DNA from: CAYMTN01 sp964393335
Lineage (GTDB): Bacteria; Chloroflexota; Anaerolineae; Aggregatilineales; Aggregatilineaceae
Length of the DNA: 6,787 nucleotides
Direction: 5' to 3'
NCBI GenBank assembly: GCA_964393335.1
Contig: CAYMTN010000263.1
Coordinates: 1-6,787, forward strand
A model generated the notes under the pieces. It was not told the origin of the DNA and searched no databases. It saw nothing but the letters and a program-made list of their open reading frames with translations. The first letter of the stretch is position 1; each line of letters begins with the position of its first letter. The position numbers and the translations under genes are program-made. Positions 1 to 5,649 of the stretch are shown one piece after another.

Positions 1-764
1 ACCAGCCCGCCGGACAGGCCCAGGACCGCATATTCAAGGTAGGCGTTGGCGTGAGAGATTGCCAGATCAGGCGGTACCAGGAACAACGGTTCCCAACCGT
101 CAAACAGGCCGTTGACCGTATACGCGACGACCGACGCCAGGATTGTGTATAACAGCGCGCCGGTTTCGAATTCCATGTCGTCGTACAGGACTTCAATTGC
201 AAAAATAGCCGCCCCAATTGGGCTGCGGAAAATGGCTGACAACCCGGCTGCCATGCCGATCAGCACCAGCAGTTTCCGTTCGTCGTCTGAGCGTTTGCGA
301 AACGTTGCATACACCGAGCCAATACCCGCCGCGATCAGCGCTGTCGGGCCTTCACGGCCTGCTGCACCACCCGACCCGATGGTGATCGCTGAGGCGATGG
401 CCTTCAGTGGAGATACACGCCCGCGAATGAATCCCCCTGTGCGGTGAAACGCCTTCACGGCAGAATCGGTGCCGTGTCCCTCTGCTTCGGGTGCCCACGT
501 GTAGACCAGGATGCCGGAGATAAGCCCCCCTAATGTGGTAACCAGTGGGATCAACCACAGGCCGTGCGATCCGATCACCTCAACGAGCTTGCCCCCTTCG
601 GCGGGCAGCCCCGGTGGTTTATACCCGGCGATGTCTACGAGCAGCAACTCCTGGGCAATATGCAGGAGAAACATAAAGATCTGAGCGGCAAGCGCCCCGA
701 CCAGACCCAACCACAATGAGTCCAGTACGAGGCGGCGTTGTCGCTCGTCAGCTAAACTTAGCAC
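1..764 (-). CDS. ClC-family chloride channel/transporter, N-terminal part (runs off the left edge)
   Basis: Integral membrane protein of the ClC family, which moves chloride or similar anions across the cytoplasmic membrane as a channel or an H+/anion antiporter. The first 254 codons are visible, without a stop. Residues 93-107 (PEAEGHGTDSAVKAF) form the first anion-selectivity region. Residues 130-140 (GSGGAAGREGP) carry the gating glutamate, E138. Residues 179-192 (FRSPIGAAIFAIEV) match the helix that follows in ClC proteins. Hydrophobic segments near residues 17-43, 69-90 and 203-220 fit membrane helices. The usual GxFxP motif and any C-terminal CBS domains would lie beyond the edge. The start is a GTG six bases after an AAAGGAG ribosome site; no in-frame ATG fits better. 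V192 sits where antiporters such as E. coli ClC carry the internal proton glutamate, so a channel-like mechanism is possible. The gene lies 125 bases after the FAH-family gene and could be co-transcribed with it. Family assignment is firm; channel versus transporter is open. Confidence 0.93.
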   Translation of the reverse strand, partial: MLSLADERQRRLVLDSLWLGLVGALAAQIFMFLLHIAQELLLVDIAGYKPPGLPAEGGKLVEVIGSHGLWLIPLVTTLGGLISGILVYTWAPEAEGHGTDSAVKAFHRTGGFIRGRVSPLKAIASAITIGSGGAAGREGPTALIAAGIGSVYATFRKRSDDERKLLVLIGMAAGLSAIFRSPIGAAIFAIEVLYDDMEFETGALLYTILASVVAYTVNGLFDGWEPLFLVPPDLAISHANAYLEYAVLGLSGGL

Positions 765-770
765 TGATCA

Positions 771-777
771 CTCCTTT
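771..777 (-). promoter_or_regulatory. Ribosome binding site that sets the GTG start of the ClC gene
   Basis: On the minus strand AAAGGAG is followed by six bases and then GTG. The reading frame from this GTG gives a continuous ClC N-terminus of 254 codons. Another GTG overlapping the ribosome site is in a different frame and soon meets a stop. Confidence 0.75.
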
Positions 778-826
778 GTTGAGTTCGTTGTAGTTCTGCG
801 AGTTTGGACAAAAGCCCGTATAGTAA

Positions 827-852
827 TACCCCGCTTGGGCACTAAGGGGGTA
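827..852. repeat. Short inverted repeat between the FAH-family and ClC genes
   Basis: TACCCC at 827-832 is mirrored by GGGGTA at 847-852, with 14 bases between. The bases outside extend the symmetry only imperfectly. It lies in the 125-base gap upstream of the ClC gene, so it could be an operator or a weak hairpin. No T-run follows on either strand, so it does not look like a normal terminator. Six base pairs can occur by chance. Confidence 0.3.
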
Positions 853-889
853 ATGTCAGTCGCTCTGAATACCCACCCTTGCGTTCCGA

Positions 890-1663
890 TTAGTCTGGCA
901 AAACATGGACCGGATTCCGCAGCGTGCCAATCCCTTCGATCTCAATGCTAACGACATCACCGTCGAAAAGTTGGCTGACGCCTGCCGGTGTTCCGGTCAG
1001 GATCACATCGCCAGGTTCCAGTGTCATCACATGGCTGATGAACGCGATCAGGGCAGGCACGTCAAAAACCATGTCGGTGGTGCGGCTGTCTTGCCGGATC
1101 TCGCCATTGACCAGGGCGCGCACCGCCAGGTCAGATGGGTCCAAATGCGTGTTGATCCAGGGACCTAACGGGCAAAACGTATCCAGCCCCTTGGCGCGAC
1201 CCCATTGACCGTCTTTGTTCTGAAAGTCGCGTGCGCTTACGTCATTGGCGCACGTATACCCCAACACAAAACCCAGCGCGGCTTCGCGGCTGACGCGGCG
1301 AGCCTGTCTGCCGATGATCACGGCCAGCTCCGCTTCGTGATCGACGCGTCCAACGCCAGCGCGAAACTGGATCGTGTCCTCGTGGCCGATGAGTGCGCTC
1401 GGCGGTTTGAGAAAGAGCATCGGCTCATCCGGCACGGCGGCTTGATGTTCGGCAGCGTGAGCCGCGTAGTTGCGTCCAATGCACACGATTTTGCCGGGGC
1501 GTACCGGAGGCAGCAGCCGGACCTGATCGGCATTTGGAAGCGGGGAGCCAGGGGTGTAGTCCGTGCTGGTGAAGGGGTTGCCCTGCCACCCGTGGAGCGT
1601 GCCATCAACCACCAGGCCGTAGCGCGAACCACCAGGGATTTGATAGGAGACAATTAAGGCCAT
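890..1663 (-). CDS. Fumarylacetoacetate hydrolase (FAH) family protein
   Basis: Soluble cytoplasmic enzyme of 257 residues, a normal length for the short FAH family. Members hydrolyse, decarboxylate or isomerise keto- and hydroxy-acids, often late in aromatic compound breakdown (HpaG/HpcE-type isomerases, FAHD1-type acylpyruvases and oxaloacetate decarboxylases). The N-terminal part to about residue 55 is a small variable domain; the FAH fold follows. IGRNYAAHAAE (62-72) holds a likely His69-Glu72 catalytic dyad. E110 and E112 (VDHEAELAV) and D141 (ANDVSARD) should bind Mg2+ or Mn2+. K158 (GRAKGLDTF) matches the active-site lysine. GDVILTGTPAGV and the closing GDVVSIEIEGIGTLRNPV are typical of the family. 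The spacing of these residues agrees with FAHD1 as I remember it. The ATG follows AGGAG with six bases between. It has no pathway partners in the window, so the substrate cannot be named. It looks intact. Confidence 0.93.
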   Translation of the reverse strand: MALIVSYQIPGGSRYGLVVDGTLHGWQGNPFTSTDYTPGSPLPNADQVRLLPPVRPGKIVCIGRNYAAHAAEHQAAVPDEPMLFLKPPSALIGHEDTIQFRAGVGRVDHEAELAVIIGRQARRVSREAALGFVLGYTCANDVSARDFQNKDGQWGRAKGLDTFCPLGPWINTHLDPSDLAVRALVNGEIRQDSRTTDMVFDVPALIAFISHVMTLEPGDVILTGTPAGVSQLFDGDVVSIEIEGIGTLRNPVHVLPD

Positions 1664-1684
1664 TAGTCTCTCCTGTTTGTTCAG

Positions 1685-1714
1685 ATTGTAGTATGTTGCT
1701 GATCATGAATCCAA
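1685..1714 (-). promoter_or_regulatory. Possible promoter of the FAH-family gene
   Basis: On the minus strand a -10-like TACAAT (1685-1690, five of six consensus bases) lies 21 bases before the FAH ATG. A weak -35-like TTGGAT (1709-1714) stands 18 bases upstream and overlaps the far arm of the hairpin at 1709-1751. The weak -35 and the overlap make this uncertain. Confidence 0.3.
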
Positions 1715-1751
1715 ACGGCGATCCAGGCAAGCGCGAGATCGCCGTTTGGAT
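1709..1751 (-). terminator. Perfect 15-bp hairpin after the propeller gene, a possible terminator
   Basis: ATCCAAACGGCGATC at 1709-1723 is exactly mirrored at 1737-1751, with a 13-base loop. It starts 36 bases past the stop of the propeller gene, where a terminator is expected. No U tract follows on either strand, so it is not a textbook Rho-independent terminator. It may instead protect the mRNA 3' end, stop transcription without a U tract, or bind a protein. The hairpin itself is certain; its role is not. Confidence 0.55.
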
Positions 1752-1786
1752 GGTTCTTCTCTCGGGTTGTCGGAAAGCACCCGGCG

Positions 1787-3640
1787 CTACTGCGATTCGC
1801 TCAGCTCACGCCATGACAGGCCCGTGCTGCCGGATGTCTCCGGCAAGCGCATCAAAGTGCCTTCACCGGTGCCATCGGGCCGGATGACCTTCAAGGTATC
1901 GCCGCGCACGAATGCGATGTAAGCCCCATCTGGTGACCAGACCGGTTCTGTGTCGGCAAACCCTTCGGTCAAGGTCGTTGACGCGCCATCTCTGACAGCC
2001 ACCGTTACAATGCTGGATGTAAACGCGCCCTGGCCGACCGCCGCGACCAGTTGCGTGCCGTCCGGTGACCAGTTGGCGCTCAAAACCTGGTCGAAATCTG
2101 ACAGGTGCAGCGGATTCTTGCCATTCACATTGACCGTGTACAGGCGGCGATGCTCGCCGTCGCTGGTGATCTGGCGGGCGATGTAGGCGATAGCCGTGCC
2201 GCTTGGCGACCAAACCGGGCGCAGGTATTCCACCTGGCTGCTGGATAACACGGGAGTTACGTCACCTGTCTCAAGCTCCACGATGAAGATACCGCTTTTT
2301 CCATCGCGGACCGATTCAAACACCAGTCGCGTGCCATCCGGCGACCACGACGGCGCGCGATCCTGGATCAGAGTGTTGGGCACCGGACGCAGATTCTGCC
2401 CATTTTCATCGGCCAGCCACAGCCCGTCCAATTGGCCGGTATCCGGCTTTACGTATTGGAATGCGAGCGTCGTGCCATCGGGTGACCAGGCAGGCGAGAG
2501 CGCCCCTTCGAGCAAGATACTATGATCGCCGCAGTAGGCCAGCACCTTGTACGTGTAACCTGCGCCGCCGCCGACAGGTTGGGCGTGGTACGCGATCTCA
2601 CCGATTGGTGAGCCTTCGGGGATCGTCTCCACGCCACAGGGAGCTGCTGCCGTGCCGCCTTTGGGCGGGATACCGAAGATATGAACTGTATCATCCAGCC
2701 CCACCGTGACGATCCGGCTGCCGTCAGGGTGGTACTTGATGCGCGTGATCTGGCTGTCATGAGCGGGGATAGTGCCGAGCTGCGCGCCGGTAGCCGTATC
2801 GAGGAAATGCAGAGTCCCATCCTGGTTGCCGGTGGTAAAGATGCTGCCATCCTTGTTGAAGTCGAGCGTGAAAGCTTGCCCGCATTCGCTGCGATAGATA
2901 AGCTCGCCTGTTTGCAGGTCGATCATGTCCATGCAGCATTCGTAGGTCGTAGTTGCCAACTTGGTGCCGTCGGGACTGATGCGCAGGTCAGTGGCGGTGC
3001 AGGTCAATGGCAGGTCAAGCGGCGGTTGGTCACCGATGGCCTGGCGGCGCAGCGTCTGGCGAGCGACTGGGTAAATTATGGTGTGATTATCCGGCGTGAA
3101 TACGACCGTTTCGACCGGGATCTCCGCTTTGTAACGCATCACTTCGGCCCCGTGCCTGGTCGAGATGATGCTGACGCCGTCTCCTTCGGCCAGTCCTGCG
3201 GCGAGCAGGTTCCCGTCCGGGCTGAAGGCAAGGCTGAGCACATCTGCACCAACCTCCACCTCGTATAGCAACTTGCCGGACGTCATATCCTGCACCAGGA
3301 CCTTGCCCGGCCCGGCTGTGCCGATTGCCAGCAGTGTGCCATCCGGCGACCACGCCACTCGCAGCGCGTTGATCCCTTCGATCAACATTTCCGGGTTTTC
3401 GAACGTATCACATGGGCAGACCAGCACGCCGTTCAATGTCGCAACCGCGAGCTGGTTGCCGGCAGGTGACCAGGCTGCATCCCAGGCCGGAATCTCGCTC
3501 AGGGTGCGCAACTGCCGGACTTGTGCGACCGTATCTGCCATGATTGGCAGGTTTTCTTCCCCATCCTGTGCGGCAGTAGGTATCGCCAGCACGACAAACA
3601 GACTTGCTACACTAAGTAACAAAAAGAGTCTTAAGCGCAT
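1787..3640 (-). CDS. Secreted double beta-propeller protein (WD40-like plus TolB-like repeats)
   Basis: Exported protein of 617 residues. Residues 1-24 form a signal peptide (basic MRLR, hydrophobic core, TAA before QD) with no lipobox cysteine, so the mature protein should be periplasmic or extracellular. The N-terminal part has seven blade motifs of the form (W/F/Y)xPDG, at about residues 57, 97, 139, 181, 221, 261 and 303, spaced 40-42 apart: a seven-bladed WD40-like propeller. After a linker (about 325-380) come six WSPDG-type motifs at W385, W432, W477, W524, W568 and W610, spaced 42-47 apart, like the six-bladed TolB/PD40 propeller. All eight cysteines (75, 77, 214, 235, 236, 253, 335, 370) lie in the first propeller or the linker and might form disulfides. 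Such propellers usually bind proteins or ligands; I see no catalytic motif, and the partner is unknown. The ATG follows AAAGGAG by eight bases. A terminator upstream suggests transcription apart from the rhodanese gene. Confidence 0.88.
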   Translation of the reverse strand: MRLRLFLLLSVASLFVVLAIPTAAQDGEENLPIMADTVAQVRQLRTLSEIPAWDAAWSPAGNQLAVATLNGVLVCPCDTFENPEMLIEGINALRVAWSPDGTLLAIGTAGPGKVLVQDMTSGKLLYEVEVGADVLSLAFSPDGNLLAAGLAEGDGVSIISTRHGAEVMRYKAEIPVETVVFTPDNHTIIYPVARQTLRRQAIGDQPPLDLPLTCTATDLRISPDGTKLATTTYECCMDMIDLQTGELIYRSECGQAFTLDFNKDGSIFTTGNQDGTLHFLDTATGAQLGTIPAHDSQITRIKYHPDGSRIVTVGLDDTVHIFGIPPKGGTAAAPCGVETIPEGSPIGEIAYHAQPVGGGAGYTYKVLAYCGDHSILLEGALSPAWSPDGTTLAFQYVKPDTGQLDGLWLADENGQNLRPVPNTLIQDRAPSWSPDGTRLVFESVRDGKSGIFIVELETGDVTPVLSSSQVEYLRPVWSPSGTAIAYIARQITSDGEHRRLYTVNVNGKNPLHLSDFDQVLSANWSPDGTQLVAAVGQGAFTSSIVTVAVRDGASTTLTEGFADTEPVWSPDGAYIAFVRGDTLKVIRPDGTGEGTLMRLPETSGSTGLSWRELSESQ

Positions 3641-3784
3641 GATGTGGTCTCCTTTGAATAAAAAAAAGCCTCAACAGTCAACATTCGATGGGGGTATTTC
3701 TCGTGGGCGCTGTCGCCAGATCACCCCGGTATTCTTCTTGGCGTTGGTGGTGCCGCCGTGCCGTATTGCCAACTCCTTTTCACA
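3641..3784 (-). other. Leader region upstream of the propeller gene
   Basis: This stretch lies between the terminator of the rhodanese gene and the ATG of the propeller gene. It holds the propeller ribosome site (AAAGGAG, 3649-3655) and, just upstream, a run of eight T on the minus strand (3660-3667) with no stable hairpin before it. A TTGACT sequence resembles a -35 box, but the matching -10 position would overlap the ribosome site. I found no convincing promoter. It contains no supported gene. Confidence 0.4.
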
Positions 3785-3816
3785 ATAGAAAAGCCCCAGT
3801 ACACCGGTACTGGGGC
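3785..3816 (-). terminator. Rho-independent terminator of the tetra-rhodanese gene
   Basis: A perfect 10-bp stem, GCCCCAGTAC at 3793-3802 with GTACTGGGGC at 3807-3816, closes a four-base loop. On the minus strand it is followed by TTTTCTAT. It starts 33 bases after the rhodanese stop codon. This is a standard terminator layout and separates the gene from the propeller gene. Confidence 0.88.
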
Positions 3817-3848
3817 CCAAAGAAACGTGTTATGGACCGGTCTGTCGT

Positions 3849-5501
3849 TTACTCGGTTACGACGGGATACTCGGCAGCGATCCATGCTTGCAGGCCACCG
3901 GCCAGTGACTGGACGTTTTCATATCCCATCAACTGCATCGCCACCAGCGAAATAACGGCGCGATGGTCACTACCACAGTATAGCACGATTGGCTCACTTA
4001 TGTTAGCGGGCCACTGGTCCATTTGGCTCATAAAATTGCGCAGTTCGATATGAATCGCGCCTTCGATGAACCCGTCGGCCACTTCACCATCGGTCCGCAC
4101 GTCGATCAGAACAGGCGGATTCTCAGCCAACGCAATGCTCAGGTTGCTTGCACTAATGGCGTAATATCCGGCGGGGATGGCGTTCACGTAGGCGTCCAGC
4201 AAATCCAATAGGACCGGGTCGAATTCCGGGGCCGCACCGGCCTCATAAGCCGTGTCTTCGGTCGTGACCGGCAGTTCGGCTGTGGTCCAGGCTTTGACGC
4301 CGCCCAACATGCTGAGCGCGTTGTTGTAGCCCAACAGGTTAAGCACGACCATCGCCATCGCCGAACGGTGGCCGCTTCCGCAGTAAACAATCATCTTCTG
4401 ATCGAGGTTGGGCAGCATGTCCAGATGATCGGTCAGTTCGATCAAGGGAATGTTGATCGCGCCTTCCAGGTGCCCACCCAGATATTCGTCAACGGTCCGC
4501 ACATCGACCAGGAGGATCGAGGGGTCCTCGGCCAGCGCTACGTTCACATCACCGGCGCGAATGGCATTGAAGTTGCTTGGCAGATTCGTGATGTACGCAT
4601 CCAGCAGCCCGGCGAGGTCAAATGCCTCGGCCATGGCTGCCTCGCCACCTTCGACGGGCAGACCGGCAGTCGCCCAGGCAGTGAAGCCGCCCGACATGTT
4701 ATGGACATTGGTAAAGCCCATCGTGCGCAGCATGGTTGCAGCCATGTTGCCACGATGCCCCCCCGCGCAGTACACAACGATACTAGATTCCAGATCGCCA
4801 GGCAGATCGCCCGCGAAGCTCATGAAGGATTCCAGCGGCATTGAAACCGCGCCCGCGATGTAACCCTGTTCCCATTCGGCAGGGGTACGCACATCGATCA
4901 GCAGGTCGGGCGGGTTTTCGATCATCTCGACGTTCAGGTTCTCAGCGGATACTGCGCCCCAGCCTGCGGGGATGGCAGCCAGACCGGAATCCACTGCGTC
5001 CCATACTGCCCGGTCGATCTCTGGCGCTTCGACGGCTTCCGCGAGTACGGGGTCGAGGGTCACGGCGTATTCTTCAGCGTTCCAGGCCCCGAAGCCGCCC
5101 TTCATGTTGCGCACGTCGGTGTAACCCAGGATTTGCAGCGCCGTCATGGCGATGGCTGACCGGAAGCCGGAACCGCAGTACACCACAATCTCGGCATCCA
5201 GATCAGGCAACAAGTCCAGGTTCTTGGCGAGATCGCGCAGTGGAATATTGAAGGCTTCCGGCAGGTGGCCGGCTTCATATTCATCGGGCTGCCGCACGTC
5301 TACGACGGTCAGGCTCGGGTTTTCGATCATCTCGACGGCGAGATCGTCAACCGACACGTTGCCATACGCCGGGGGCAAACTGGCGTTGTAAGCTTCGAGG
5401 CGCGCCAGAACGGCCTCGTCCTGCGCTACGACCGAGGCAAACGGAATCGCCAGCGGAACCATGAGCGCCAGAATAAGTAGTACATAAAGAGACCTACGCA
5501 T
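3849..5501 (-). CDS. Secreted protein with four tandem rhodanese domains
   Basis: Exported protein of 550 residues. A signal peptide (1-26, cut likely at VVA-QD) without lipobox is followed by four rhodanese domains at about 46-148, 180-283, 312-413 and 446-549. Rhodanese domains carry sulfane sulfur as a persulfide on a loop cysteine. Here the loops are CGSGFRS (C109), CAGGHRG (C245), CGSGHRS (C374) and CGSDHRA (C509). All four keep the cysteine and the loop arginine, and these are the only cysteines in the protein. Each domain also has the IDVRT-type strand (V/I-DVR at 67-70, 202-205, 332-335, 466-469) and a closing GG..AW motif. A repeated helix ending in 'LPxxF/Y' to 'IPAG' precedes each domain. 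Domains 1 and 3, and 2 and 4, are the closest pairs. ATG follows AAAGG by five bases, with a second GGAGG further upstream. The gene has its own promoter and terminator. The substrate (thiosulfate, polysulfide or other) cannot be read from the sequence. A role purely in protein binding is possible but less likely with four intact loops. Confidence 0.95.
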   Translation of the reverse strand: MRRSLYVLLILALMVPLAIPFASVVAQDEAVLARLEAYNASLPPAYGNVSVDDLAVEMIENPSLTVVDVRQPDEYEAGHLPEAFNIPLRDLAKNLDLLPDLDAEIVVYCGSGFRSAIAMTALQILGYTDVRNMKGGFGAWNAEEYAVTLDPVLAEAVEAPEIDRAVWDAVDSGLAAIPAGWGAVSAENLNVEMIENPPDLLIDVRTPAEWEQGYIAGAVSMPLESFMSFAGDLPGDLESSIVVYCAGGHRGNMAATMLRTMGFTNVHNMSGGFTAWATAGLPVEGGEAAMAEAFDLAGLLDAYITNLPSNFNAIRAGDVNVALAEDPSILLVDVRTVDEYLGGHLEGAINIPLIELTDHLDMLPNLDQKMIVYCGSGHRSAMAMVVLNLLGYNNALSMLGGVKAWTTAELPVTTEDTAYEAGAAPEFDPVLLDLLDAYVNAIPAGYYAISASNLSIALAENPPVLIDVRTDGEVADGFIEGAIHIELRNFMSQMDQWPANISEPIVLYCGSDHRAVISLVAMQLMGYENVQSLAGGLQAWIAAEYPVVTE

Positions 5502-5546
5502 GCTAACCTTTATCCTCCATAGTCACTGTAGCTTGGCGTTGAAAGC

Positions 5547-5575
5547 ATTATAACAATCTGTGATTTATGGAGCAA
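5547..5575 (-). promoter_or_regulatory. Extended -10 promoter of the tetra-rhodanese gene
   Basis: On the minus strand TGTTATAAT gives a perfect TATAAT (5547-5552) with the TGn extension (5553-5555). A partial -35, TTGCTC (5570-5575), stands 17 bases upstream. The start of transcription should fall near 5540, leaving a leader of about 40 bases. It lies directly after the cytochrome terminator, which supports an independent transcription unit. Confidence 0.7.
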
Positions 5576-5583
5576 GTGATTAT

Positions 5584-5612
5584 AAAGGGGAGTTATCAAT
5601 TAACTCCCCTTT
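5584..5612 (-). terminator. Terminator of the multiheme cytochrome gene
   Basis: A 12-bp perfect stem (AAAGGGGAGTTA at 5584-5595 with its complement at 5601-5612) has a five-base loop. On the minus strand the stem ends in CCCCTTT followed by ATAAT, a short T-rich tail. It begins 37 bases past the cytochrome stop codon. The stem is symmetric enough that weak action on the plus strand is possible, but no plus-strand gene is seen. Confidence 0.78.
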
Positions 5613-5649
5613 TAGTGACAAACGGATCATTAGAGGCCGTTGGGCAGGT

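Noticed and set aside
2681..3268. Plus-strand open frame of 195 codons
   Set aside because: It is antisense to the propeller gene, whose blade repeats are unmistakable. The product has no recognisable domain, and GC-rich third positions explain the open frame.
3657..3667. T-run as a second terminator before the propeller gene
   Set aside because: No stable hairpin precedes the eight T on the minus strand, and the run sits directly in front of the ribosome site of an intact gene.
3671..3772. Minus-strand TTG reading frame of 33 codons after an AAAAGGAG sequence
   Set aside because: The ribosome-like site touches the TTG with no spacing, and the peptide has no recognisable feature. It is probably chance in the leader of the propeller gene.
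3165..3788. Plus-strand open frame of 207 codons
   Set aside because: It covers the antisense of the propeller N-terminus, its leader and part of the rhodanese terminator, and its low-complexity product has no domain.
4368..4844. Plus-strand open frames within the rhodanese gene
   Set aside because: They are antisense to intact rhodanese domains 2 and 3 and show no protein features of their own.
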